This document shows, in pieces, positions 47,101-58,380 of a stretch of 64,000 nt of DNA. Numbering within the stretch: the first letter of the stretch is position 1; each line of letters begins with the position of its first letter. Position numbers and translations under genes: made by a program. Source of the stretch: Neostapfia colusana. Its lineage: Eukaryota; Streptophyta; Magnoliopsida; Poales; Poaceae. The notes under the pieces are model-generated. The model was given only the letters and a program-made list of their open reading frames with translations. It searched no databases and was not told the origin of the DNA. The DNA is taken from the NCBI GenBank assembly GCA_030760725.1, contig JASWHV010000011.1:79089765-79153764 (forward strand), read 5' to 3'.

Positions 47101-47660
47101 CACCTCCTTAAAGACACTATATATTAACAAAAGCAAAATATCTGATTCTTTTATGGACGCTGAAGCTCAAGATTTGGAACAGTTTCTAAATGAGTCATAT
47201 GTTGAAGCTAAAGAATGCTCAAATGATCTAGAAAAATATATGGTTGCACCACTATATAAGCATAGTGGATCTTCTTTATTTAACACTTTATCATGGTGGA
47301 AGGATCAAGAAAATGAATATTCGATTCTTTCCCTAATGGCTCGAGATGTGTTAGCCATACAAGTGTCAACATTTACCTTAGAATCGGCTTTTACTGTCGG
47401 CGGACGTGTGATTGATCCACACCGTAATTGACTCGATCTTGAAATTGTACAAGCTTTGATTTGCACCAAGAGTTAGGTTGCTGCAGCAAGAAAAGGTGAG
47501 AAGTTTGTTGATGTTTTAGCTTAATGTTTCGTATTTTTTAGGGTTCATACTTGCTTATGTCATTTTCGTCTATTTCAGATCGTAAGAGTATTCTTACTAT
47601 TATTGATGATTTTGTGGAGACGATGGGTATCAATGAAATTGAGGTTTGTTTATTATAAAT
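44133..47660 (+). mobile_element. Ac-like hAT transposon, decayed
   Basis: Left end TAGGGATGAAAACGG matches the inverted-repeat type of Ac/Ds. Next come many CGGATAT and ATATCCGA phrases in both orientations (44140-44340), as in Ac subterminal regions, then a GC-rich leader (44345-44750) and a transposase gene in pieces. I could not find the matching CATCCCTA end, so the right limit is only that of recognisable coding text. Confidence 0.8.
45325..47640 (+). pseudogene. hAT transposase (BED finger to hAT dimerisation domain), broken
   Basis: First piece (45325-45959): an acidic start, then KKNTSEVWQHFTK and WASCNFPRCNTKYRCES with RFRTHLKNAH, a BED zinc finger. Second (46068-46394): WDLEKKLFSLNLDNALSNE and FHVRCANHILNLVARDGL, the hAT catalytic core with LDNA and the CxxHxLNL box. 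Third (46664-46940): LTELLSGTLYPIANLFY, YWHKSNVVALAVANFLDPRY. Last (47078-47475): LSWWKDQENEYSILSLMARDVLAI and STFTLESAFTVGGRVIDP, the C-terminal dimerisation domain. Some gaps look like introns (for example near 46480-46565 and 46950-46980); others are stops and shifts. It once encoded a cut-and-paste transposase. Confidence 0.85.
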
Positions 47661-50180
47661 AAAATTAGTAGCATCATTTTACCTAGCATCATTTTAGTTT
47701 ATAAGACGAGAACATAGAAAGTGATCCCGATGAGATGAATGATATTGCTGATTTTTTCATCTAGATGTGATGAAGGTTGGAAAATATTATTGCAATGTTA
47801 TTGTTGACATGTGGCAATGAAATGAGTTTCTTAACTTTCAATACTTGTTGCTGTTTTGTGCAGGGTGGAGAGTGCTACTGACAATGTTCAATACTCGAAC
47901 CATTTATTTATTTTCAGGATACACTCTAATTGGTATCCTCCCCTGTATACTCATAGTATCATGCTATGTGTAGCCCAAAAGAATAATATACACTTTTCAT
48001 ATACAAACAGAGTTGCACAAAATGAGCTGAGATTTGAATGAAGTATTTCCTTTTTGAAGTGATGCAAATTACATGATAGAAGTGCTACGTTTTATATGTG
48101 TTTGTCTATATAATGTTTAGTTACTTTCACACTTGAAATATTTTTTTTGAATAATCAGTGAGGTATTCCCAGAACTGACCCCGGATTCAATTCTTGTGAT
48201 GCATGTCCCGTATGCTTGATGAATCTCTGACCATCTAATGCGTGGACGCTGTGGACGAAGTCGTCAAGTCGAGCATCTGGTTGACCACCAAGTACGTGAG
48301 CTGGGTGTTGCACCACAACTTCCCTCTTCCCCTTCGTGGACCGGCTGCCTCCCCATGGAGCTCGTCCTTGACGTCATCCTCATTCATGCAGTGAGCACCG
48401 GTCGCCCTCCGTTATTTCCCTTACTTCCGTTGCAGCTACAATACTTTTCCCTTTTCATTTAACGTATTACAGATATTTATAGTTTTACTGCAATCAAAGC
48501 ATAGCGTTATCGTCTTTCAAAAAAGACGTATTTGCCCCTATGAGACCCAGCAACATCTTCTCATCACCTGTTCGTGTGCTACCATCATGCTGGCAACGAC
48601 GGCCGGCAATACGTGGGAACCGCTAGTCTCACTTGCCTTTGCTCCCTTTTTCTAACGCCGCCGCCGCCGCCATGGACTTCAAGCAAGTCGGCCGCGTCCC
48701 TTCCTCCAAAACGCGAGAAGAGACGAACGGGAGAATCCAACGAAGCTTGCTACAACGAGGAAATCAAACCAGATAAAGACGATTCTGATCGATCTATGTG
48801 CTGGAATCAAATGGATCGGAGGTTCGAATTACGGTAACGAGGTCGTCGGTCTCGTCTTCCCTTCACGGGATTTGATGGGGGATTCGTTTGGCCATTGATT
48901 TTGATTAACGGTGGGCATGAGTGCTGTTTGATTAGGCACTAATGGAGGCTTAGCTTGGGGTGGTAGCCAGCCATGGGGAATAGCTGGAGTAGGAGAACGA
49001 GGGATGTATGCATGGAGGAACAAGAAAGGATCGAGAGATCGTTTCTGGACATACTGGGTTCCCTAAGATATTTGAGCCTGCCTTCATCCACGCACGCTGG
49101 TTGCCCATGGTACTGCGTTGCCAACTAACTCATCGAGGAGGATGAGGCAACGTTGTATGCATGGAGACTGCTTGTCGGCGTCGGTGGTAGGCCATAGTAG
49201 TCCAAACGCGGTGACCACTGAAATTCCTTGCGCTTTCACCTTTAAATTGTACCCCTAGCCTCAGTGTGTGAGCATTGCCAGCGGCAACACCACACATTTT
49301 GAGTTTCTCACGTGAGGAAATTCCACTCCGGTCAGGGTTTACCTCCATAAGCTAGGAGGCATTGCACTCATCGTGATCTAGAAGAATAGCATGCTGGGTT
49401 AGAGCACTCAAAAGTCATAACTAAGCATGGTAAAATGGCTTAGGGCCACGAGCTCTTTCATAAATTATACCAGTTAATATTATATATTAGGCTAAAAATA
49501 AATATAATTTGATTCGATCCAGCTGGCCCTACGTACACACAACTACTTCGTTTTCTCCGGGTCCATTACCAAACCTACTCACACCATCATCCAAAGAAAA
49601 AAAACCGTGTGGCATGTGTAAATAAGGCCATCATGTTTCAAAGTTACGCTGAATTAATCCTGTAGTGTTTTCAGCACAACACAATACTTGGTGCAAATCA
49701 AGCACCTAAGGGGGCATAATTGAAACAAATCCTGTGTCCTCCATCGTTGATAATGAAATTCTCAGTCTTACGCCCACGATGTCAGTCAAGAATAGGGAAT
49801 AGGTGCCATTGTGGTAGTTTTGCAGACCACACCAACCCCTCAACCGCTCGCAGCGTTGGATAGGGGGGAGTCCAGTATTCCTGGTGCCTCCTGAGCCTAT
49901 TCAATGGTTCGGAAAACCACATAGCACTAATTCGCTTGCTGGAATGGTTCTGTATGGGCTGGTGCGGTGATGAAATATTCATGGCGACTTGATTCTGGAG
50001 GATTTTTTTCTATGAAGAATGAGGTAAGGGTTTGGATTGTTCATCAATATCATATACAAAGTAGCAACCCCTTTTATATAAAAAAACCCACATGAAAAAA
50101 AAGAAGAAAATTACGACCATCAGGATCTTGAGAATTTATGCAATCCAATAAAAGTAGCTTGCACACGAGTGAGACCGTCC
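47661..50180. other. Mixed intergenic sequence, no gene assigned
   Basis: 48215-48480 and 48570-49100 are GC-richer and have short open frames (for example WLTTKYVSWVLHHNFP on the plus strand near 48270) that look like pieces of host genes, but I recognise no family. The rest is AT-rich. The right end of the hAT element may lie here in unreadable form. Confidence 0.4.
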
Positions 50181-50183
50181 GTC

Positions 50184-50582
50184 CACTACAGGAATCCGGA
50201 TAATAAATGACGGTCGAAAATCGTCGTTAATAAGCACAGCACCGTCGTCAATAACTTATTGACGACGGTAAAATATTATAGACGACGGTTTATGGCTCTC
50301 GTCAATTATTAGTCGTCAATAAGGTTATTGACGACGGTTACCGTCGTCAATAAGCTACAGCAGCTTATTGACGACGGCCAGGGTCTGGCTCTCGTCAGTA
50401 AGCTAGCTTATTGACAACGGCCAGGGTTTGGCTGTCGTTAATAAGCCAACTTATTGACGACGGTACGTTTGAACCGTCATCAATAACAATGGATTATTGA
50501 CGACGGTTTCTGGTATCTGGCCGTCGTCAATACTAATGGCTTATTGACGACGGCCAAGTACCAGAAACCGTCGTCAATAAGC
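50184..50582. repeat. CACTA 2 left subterminal repeats
   Basis: More than ten copies of TTATTGACGACGG or CCGTCGTCAATAA, often as head-to-head pairs. 50494-50535 and about 50540-50580 form a second, less perfect hairpin with the segments TTTCTGGTA and TACCAGAAA. Confidence 0.88.
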
Positions 50583-51313
50583 TTTGCAATTTTTTAAAAA
50601 AACAAAAAATCCTACCCTGGCTTCGAGGCCAGCCCTGGCTCGATGGCCAGATCACAGGCAATCAAAATATACATCACAGGCAGGCACAAAAATACTATAC
50701 GCACGCCACACTACTCTACGCTACCCCGACCGCTGCCACCGGAGTCCAGGAAGTCGTCGCGCGCTAGTCCAAACGCCGATTGCTGAGGGGATGGAGTTTG
50801 CTGAGCCCGCGTCGCCGATCCCTGTGATGTACATGTATAGTTAGACAAATTAGAAGTTCACAAATGTGTATATGACTAAATGAACTCATTACAAGTTAGA
50901 ATTGAGCAAGTTAGCTAGATTTGGCTATGTTTGAGTAAGTTTGCTCATATTTTACTAAGTTTGAGAAGTATGGACTAGTAGTGTTTGTGTTTGAGCTAGT
51001 TCAACTAGTTTTGGCTATGTTTGAGCAAGTTTGCTCATAATTGACTATGGTTGAGTAAGTTGTACCATATTTTACTCAGTTTGAGGATGTTTAACTAGTT
51101 TTCCCTAAGTTTGAGTAAGTTTGATCAAATTCAACTAAATTTGAGCAAGTTTAACTAGTTGCAGCTATTATGAGAAATTTTGTACCTGTGCTCCTGATGT
51201 CGGCCCCTGTGGTAGCTGTATCGATGGTGGCGCCCACTGAGGAAAGACAGGCGGCTATCCTGTGGCCATAGCCTACAAATATGAAGTAAATTATTATACA
51301 TGACATTCATATA

Positions 51314-53276
51314 TTAGAAACGTTGAGTATAACGATCTGAACTTACCTGCATGGCAGCTTGCAGCTGTAGCACGTACGAGTGTTGATACTCGTCCCTAGC
51401 CCGGAGCTCGGCTGCCTGCCTCTCGTTCGTGAGGCTCGACGCTTCCTGCGTCCTCTGGAGCTCCTCCTGGACACTCTGGAGCTCCAGATCTCGACTGCCA
51501 CGCCTGCTGGATCCACCCTGCGATGAAGAGGCCCTCGAGGAAGATCGCACCTCCCTCGAGTCGACTACTCCATCGAAGATGGCCAACCTACACAACGAAG
51601 TAAGAGTATTAAAGTTTTGTGTCTCGAATTTCATAGAAGTAAATGAAAAACAACATAACTCACCAGCCGTGAGGTTTACCGCCACCGCTTGCATAGGCGG
51701 CTTCAGGTACGATCGGCGAGTTCTGCCAATCGTAATCGTCGCCTCGAAGCCTCCGCACCTTCTCCCCATACTTTTCCTGAAAATACAGAAAATTAAAGTC
51801 ATTAAAAGTTTTAAAGAGAATACAATTAAGTTAACTAAAGTACTCACCAACGTCTCCGTCGCCGTCTGAGAAGACAACTGATCAGGCTGCGAGGGGTCAC
51901 TTCCCATGTGACCCCTCCACACCTGGATAGCGGTCGGCTCCTGACCGATCTCGCGCTCCTATCGATACGTGTTAGCACAATGATAGCGATAGAAATTAAC
52001 TAGAATAAAATTCGAGTATCACTTACCATCCGTTTAGCAAGGCGTACGTAGCCGTCCCCACCAAAATGGTGTTTCCCGTCCGTCCCTCGACTCTGTCGGC
52101 GGGTCATCGACATGCCTTGGAAGCCCTGGCTCGCCCAACGAGCACGCAGGGAACTGTAGGCGTCCAGACAGGACTCAAGCCACGGTACGCTGACCTGCAC
52201 ATATTTGTTATTGGATGAAATTGATCAAAATTGGATAATGAAGCAAAGTAAAATAAAAATTTTACCTCTGCGTATTGTGCCTCCGTCAAGTACTTGTCCG
52301 CCACATCCCTAAACTGCCCCGGCTCACCCTCGTCCGGGTGCAACTTATAGTACGCCTTCGTAGTCTGAATGCGAGTCGTTGATATCGACTGCGTCAGGAG
52401 CTTCCTAGCGTTGTTGTTGAAGACCAGGCGAGCGTGATCCAGCTGTGCCTCGTCCTCCAAACGGTGATATTTCTACAAGAAGAAATATACAAGTTAATGT
52501 ATTTAACATATAATAGGTTCACATTTAATGAATAGACGATTTACTTACCATGAATTCATGCCACACATGCTCCTGGTGGTTGCCGTAGGTAATGTCCTGG
52601 ACCGTAGCGTAATCGTCCCAAGACGTAGCAGCCCGTCCATTCACTAGACCGGGGTAGTGACAACGGATGAGCTGGTCCAGGACAGCGTTGACCTGGCGGT
52701 GGCGTCCTTGACCCGTGAACGAGTCATCGGCCCAAGACCTAATACACGATTCTCAATTAGTACATATATAAGTATTAAAATATCTAAATTGATTTGTTAT
52801 AGATTTACTTACCTATCGCCAACCGGACGAATAACGACCCGATCTTCTGGCCGTGCAGGAACCGGAGGATCCTCATGTAGCGCCGCTGTGGAGCCGGCTC
52901 CACATCAGACTCTGTGGAAGGCTCCGAAGCAGGGTCTGAAGCCTGCGATGCCGGAACCTGAAGAGGATCCGAAGCAAGATCCGAAACAGGGTCCGAAATC
53001 TGTGGTGTCTGAAGAGGACCCCTGGCCTCTGTCTCCTCAGACATAGAGTCGTACTAAAAATTTGAAGATTTGTAATATAGATTTAAGAAGTTACTTATAT
53101 AATTTATGTAATTTAATATTCTTTACCTGTCGTGACCGCTCTCGTGACCCCTGGCCTCTGTCGAGGCCCAACAGCTGAGACAGTCTACCATTGCTAGACT
53201 GACGGCACTGGAAAATGGAGTCTGCTCTCTGGGACAGAAAGCCCCGCGTCCCCCGTCGTCTACTGCTCGACGACAT
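51314..53276 (-). CDS. TNPA-like CACTA accessory protein (Transposase_24 type), multi-exon
   Basis: Likely start is ATG 53276 (MSSSSRRRGTRGF). Exon-like blocks separated by short AT-rich introns follow in order: Gln/Ser-rich (53276-53091), SDPVSDLASDP repeats and RYMRILRFLHGQ (53044-52805), then CHYPGLVNGRAATSWDDYATVQDITYG-type text (52735-52560), DHARLVFNNNARKLL and GEPGQFRDVADKYLTEAQY (52460-52270), CLDAYSSLRARW (52200-52020), and a coiled-coil end LQSVQEELQRTQE...LQLQAAMQ. This matches the plant En/Spm Transposase_24 family, thought to bind subterminal repeats as TNPA does. Few breaks are visible. Exact splice sites are inferred. It could be a living accessory gene. Confidence 0.75.
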
Positions 53277-53347
53277 CCTAATGAAAGGAATTTTGATAAT
53301 GAATTTAAACGAAAATATAGAAGACGAAAGAAGAGATGAAGGAAACG

Positions 53348-55830
53348 TTACTTGTACTCAATTTCAAAATTCATCAGTATCACGATCATGTACTCTACTT
53401 CGTAAACCGGACCATCGATCTTTTGCCGTGGTTGTTCGCCATTTTTGTTTTTCACATTATGAGTCTGTACATCTTGTGCATCTCCAACTAATTCATCCAG
53501 TCGTAGACTAGGCTTAACGATAAAAGAATTCGGCAACTCTTCTTCTTGGTAAACAACATCAGCCTCATCAATGTAACCAGTATTGTCCAGTGTATATAAC
53601 CGCTCACGAGGATTCACCTTTTGTACAACCCACCATGCACTAAGCTTTTCGCATGGATATTGTAGATAGTACACTTGTTCGACTTTGTGTGTAAGGACAA
53701 AGGTGTCGTAGCCTCGTAGTCGGTCCTTGTATTTGACTTCTATCATGCCAAATTGGTTTTGTCGAGTTTCATTGTTATTATCAAACCAATCGCAGTCAAA
53801 GAAGACTACTTTAAAGTCTTTACTCCCGACAAAACTGAATTCTAGGATTTTGTTTGTGATCCTAAAGAAATTAGTTTCACGTCCTTCGGCATCGACGGCC
53901 CTCGTCACAACTCTGATGTTAGATGTTGCCTTTAGAGGACGTTGAGCTTCAAATTGAGTTGAACGAAATCAGAACCCATTGACATCATATCGACCAAAGA
54001 GTTTAACTTTAATGGATCCGTTAGACGGTTGTCGCAAATCTTCATGAACACTGGCTTGTGTCTTGCACTGTCCAACATATGAAGTAAGAAGACTATTTTA
54101 TGCTATGAACATAATTACTAAGAGGAACAAGACAAGGAAAACGTTACATGATTTCAAAACCAGGTTTGGAAGTTAGGTCCTCCATTTACTCCATAATGTC
54201 GCATTGTTTGTATTTGCTTGCTCGTAGGTTGCTGCTTAGACCTCCAATTTTGTCGATCGAACTCACTAAATAAGGACAAAATAAAATTATTAGCATAGAT
54301 GTATAACACACCACGCAAATTAGTATAGAAGTTGAACAACCACTTACTGAAAAAAATTGTCCATCCCATCTATGTTAGCGTACATGTATAACAAAGGAGA
54401 TGTCTTTTCATCTGTTGAAGCATCATAGCTCATGCCACTACCAACAGTGGTGTCTCTCGTTTGAAAAAGTGAGAGTTCGCTACAAGAGGTTGCTTCAGCC
54501 ATATTGTATCGCAACACCGATGCATTAACATTGTATTCTTCTGCAACGTAGACACTTGAAAAGTATCCTATCTCCTGAAGTGTAAATGCTTCGCAGATGC
54601 ATCCTTCAACCCTTGCCCTATTACGAACCATCGGTTTCAGACATCTGAGTGCTCTTTCAATGTGGTACATCCACCTATATTGAACAGGGTCGCCTACTTT
54701 AGCTTCATATGGAAGATGGATTAGAAGGTGTTGCATTGGATTGAAGAACCCTAGAGGAAATACTTTTTCCATCTTACATAAAATCACGGGTATCTCTTTT
54801 TTCAACTTCTCCATCATCTCCCTTTTGATTTCTTTAGCACAAAGCTGTCTATAAAAATAGCTAAGCTCGGCTAACACCTTCCACACCTCATTGTCAAGAT
54901 AGACTTGAAACATAACCGACAGAAGTCTTTTCATGATTATGTGATAATCATGACTCTTCAAACCAGTGAGATTTCCAGTCTTAACATTAACGTCTCTTCT
55001 CAGGCTAGCAGCGTAACCGTCTGGGAACTTCAACTGTTTCAACCACTTGAAGACTTCTTTCTTTTCTTTTGGTCGAAGGCAGAAAGAAGCTCGTGGTTTG
55101 CCACCAGCTTCGGAGAGCTCAAGACTTGGTCGGTTACAAATCTCTGCCAAATCCTTTCGAGCTTTTATATTGTCTTTTGTTTTGCCCGTCATATCCAAGC
55201 ACGTGCTTATGATGCATTCGCCCATGTTACGTTCCTGGTGCATGACATCAATGTTATGCATTAGAATTAAAGACTTCATATACGGTAACTCCCATAGTGC
55301 ACATATATGAGTCCAATTGTGATCCTCTCCGTAATCAACAAAATATCCAGGACGACCTTCATCTGGCACTAGATTGTTGAGATGTTCAACAATTTCCGAC
55401 CCGTTCAGACGTTGTGGTGGTCCTTTTTTACAATGGTACCCTTCCTGAAGGCATTTCTCTGTTGCCTAAACACGTGATTTGGCGGTAACCAACGTCTATG
55501 ACAATCAAAGTAGCATATCTTGCCACCATGACTTAGACGAAAACGATCCGTGTCAGAAGCATATATTGGACATATCAATCGACCATGAGTGCTCCAGCCA
55601 GAAAACATGCTGTAAGCTGGAAAATCATGAACAGACCACAAGTACGCAGCTCGAAGGTTGAATTTCTATTTTCTATAACAGTCGTACGCTTCGACTCATG
55701 TCCATAACATTTTCAACTCTTCAATCAATGGATGTATCATCACGTTCTGTCGTGAACCAGGATGATTCGTCCAGGTACAATAACGCATAGGAACATGAAC
55801 TCATACTTCATACAAAGAGATGATAGTAAG
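53348..55830 (-). pseudogene. CACTA 2 tnp2 transposase, 5' half deleted
   Basis: Read on the minus strand: HDFPAYSMFSGWSTHGRL and CHRRWLPPNH (55641-55405), MHNIDVMHQERNMGECII (tnp2 C-terminal half), NRPSLELSEAGGKPRASF, then DUF4218 with IHLPYEAKVGDPVQYRWMYHIE, as one 341-residue open frame (55369-54344). Further exons give RQNWRSKQQPTSKQIQTMR (about 54265-54150) and the DUF4216 domain (53908-53348: VVFFDCDWFDNNNETRQNQ, VEQVYYLQYP). The zinc domain and first tnp2 half, present in CACTA 1, are absent: reading stops at about 55828, where the shared leader block begins. The protein cannot be a full transposase. Confidence 0.85.
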
Positions 55831-56230
55831 GATAGGTCCTAAACCCACCCAAGAGTGACCGAGCGGAGCGTGCTCATGACGAGACGCGTGGTCTGGATCT
55901 GAACGAAATTTCGGAAGCATAACCCCGCTGTTCTCCACTGCACGCCCGAAAATGGTGCAGCAGAGAACAACAGGGTTATGCCGTCGAAATCTTGTCTAGA
56001 TCTAAACTCGCGTCTCATCACAAGCCACACCCCCTAGGTCACTCCCAGGCTGTCCAAAAAAGGACAATTCCGAACGTACACGCCTCACATGCGTAACACA
56101 TGTGAGACGGGCCGGTTCGAAACAGGTGACGCATGTTGTATAGGTTTACGTCAATCTTTCATTTTTGAGTCATTTAAAAGAGAGAGAGGAAAGAACGAGA
56201 GAGAAGGAAAGAACGAGAGAGAGACAAAGA
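55825..56230 (-). other. CACTA leader block shared with CACTA 1
   Basis: Similar along its length to 40555-40960: AAGAGTGACCGAG, GCATAACCCCG, CAGAGAACA, AGACTGTCC/AGGCTGTCC, CACATG...AGACG. In CACTA 2 it directly abuts the truncated tnp2 text, which places the deletion endpoint at about 55828. Confidence 0.7.
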
Positions 56231-56799
56231 AGTGGGTCAGCCGTCCTAAGTTATGCCCCACTGGGGCCTGCCATTATCTTACGACGCCTTTAGGGTTAGC
56301 TGTCGTACGTTATGCCCCGTCGTAAGTGGGTCAAAGATGAAACCGCACCGTCGGGGCCCGCCGTCCACGCGTGGGAGCTTGCCGTCCTCCGTGCTTGTCT
56401 CGACTAATACATTACCACTAAATGGGCCGTGACAGACCCTAAATGGGTCGTGTCAGGCCGGACTGGTCCAAAACCCATTTATTTACATTAAGTAACTAAT
56501 CACGCAATCATTCAAAGTATTAATTAAACAATAATCAATTACAATACTAATTAAACAATTAATCAACTAAGGTCAGGCGGCGCGGCAGGGCGGGGCTTGT
56601 GATGATACTCGTTCATCATCTCCTTCATAATGCATCGACGGGTGTGATGTAACACCCCCATTTTACATATTGTGCAAAAAAAAAACAATGTGGATTCCTA
56701 GGCCCCACCTGGGCCAAAACCCACCCCCTCTCCTTACCAGCCCAGCCCAAACCGCAACCCTTGGATTCCCTCTCCCCTCTATGACCAGTGGGGCCCACA

Positions 56800-57640
56800 T
56801 GTCATGCTCTACTTTCCCTTCTTCTTCCTCGTTTCTTTTTTTTCTCCACCGGCTGCTTCTTTTCCCCCCGGTCAAAAGCAGGAAACAAACCTCCCTCGGA
56901 TCCCCTGCACCTACGCCCGACCCCATCCCCCTGATGCGCGCCTGCCCCTTCTCCTCTTCCTCCCGGTGCACCCGTGCCCTAGCCCCGCCGCTCACTTCTC
57001 CTTCACCAGGGCATTGCCTCCCTCCCAGTCCTCTCGCCGCGCCCCCCACTCGAGCTCCACAGCCGGCGCCGCGCCTTCCCTGCTGGAGCCCGCGCTCCCT
57101 CCTCAGCGCCCACGCCTTACTGCGCACGCGCCTCCGCGCCCTCGCTCCGCCCGCTCGGGCTCCCCGGCAGCTGCGCCCGCCTCCCGGCGCCTCCCTCCTC
57201 TCCCCATCTTCCTCCTCCCTCCTCCAGTCCTCGCGCCGCGCCCCCAGCCAGCGTCCTCGCTCCCTCTCCCTCGCAGTCGCCGCTCCCTGCGTCGGCCAGC
57301 GCACCCTCGCCCCACAGCCCGCTTCTCCTTCAGACCACGAAGCCGCTCCCACCTTCTTCTCCACAGCGCCGCTGCCCCTGGGCCGAGCCCCTCGCCCCCC
57401 CCCCCCCCCCCCCCCGCTGCGCGCCACACTTCCCTGTCCTCGTTCGAGCCCTAGGCCGCGCCACACCCCCGCTGTCCCCCCCCCCCACGGCGCAGCTCCT
57501 CCTCGCCGAGCTCGGCTCAAGCCTGCCCCCGGCGCCGTCCCCGCTTCCTCCCTCTGGAGCGCCGCTGCCGCTCACCCTGGGACCCTCCGCGCGCCGCCCC
57601 CACCCCTAGCCCTACTGCCCCCCCCCTCCGCGTGTCACCT
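56800..57640. repeat. C-rich U3 block with poly-C run
   Basis: Strongly C-rich on the plus strand (GC on average far above the flanks), with an uninterrupted run of about 21 C at 57395-57415 and a further run of about 11 near 57477. All long open frames over it (plus and minus) are composition effects. The minus strand could form G-quadruplexes. Confidence 0.8.
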
Positions 57641-57866
57641 CCCCTGAAGTCGAACCCCACCGCCTGCGGGCGTCGCACCCTCGGTCGGCGCTCTCGCCGC
57701 CCACCTCGGCTTCACGTCGTGGCCCTCAGCACTGCTTCTGCCTGCGCCTCTCCTCCAGGTGCTCAAGCTAGAGGATGTCGCCAGCTCGCTGCTCATCGAG
57801 GTCCAGGAGGGGAGGATCGACGTCGAGCAAGTGCTCCGGGAGCACATCGACATCCGCAAGCAGCTC

Positions 57867-58150
57867 AAGGTCAGCCTCGGCAACTTCCTTTTCTTCACCA
57901 TCCTCGTCGTCACCATGGCTGGGATAAAGGACCAGAAGGACCCCCCGACAACAGGATCCACCACGGAGGGTGGATGGCCAAGACCTGCAGGGTTGCCATC
58001 GTCTTCCTCACGTTCCTTGTGCCCAACGGTGTCGTCAGCTTCAATGAATCGATATCCAAATTTGGATCAGGGCTGTTCCTTCTCGTTCAGGTTGTTCCTC
58101 TGTTGGATTTTGTGCATGGATGAAATGACGTGGTCGACTTGTTCCTGCCT
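57867..58150 (+). pseudogene. SERINC gene fragment captured in the solo LTR
   Basis: Text from about 57870 reads VSLGNFLFFTILVVTMAGIKDQKD. After a frameshift near 57945 it continues DNRIHHGGWMAK, then FLTFLVPNGVVSFNESISKFGSG and LFLLVQVVPLLDFVHG, ending at a TGA where the family has Trp. This is the serine-incorporator (SERINC/TMS1) membrane protein family, multi-pass proteins linked to serine-derived lipids. Only about 85 residues are present and both ends are cut. It looks processed (no intron seen within it). It cannot work; it marks transduction or capture of host gene sequence by the retrotransposon. Confidence 0.85.
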
Positions 58151-58380
58151 TCTAACATAGATGTGCTTTTCAACCGATGACCAGGTAGGGAGACGGCGAG
58201 TGCCTCTCCCCGGAGAGATGCCGGAGCTTCCACTTTTAGGGATTGTTGCATTCCAGAAGGTGAAGGTGGTTGCTGATGTGTGTTGGATGAAACTGATAAG
58301 CAACAATGTGATCTCATGCTTTTACCTGGTGGTCTTGGTGTGGTGTTGTTCAATCGTTTCCCCCTATCTAGTGTTGAATG

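Noticed and set aside
48238..48462. Small plus-strand gene
   Set aside because: Short frame without recognised domain; probably a gene fragment at best.
53215..53511. Plus-strand 98-codon frame
   Set aside because: Antisense shadow of the CACTA 2 TNPA-like and DUF4216 coding regions.
56663..57647. Long open frames on both strands (up to 325 codons)
   Set aside because: C-rich composition removes stop codons; the text is low-complexity and lacks any family motif.
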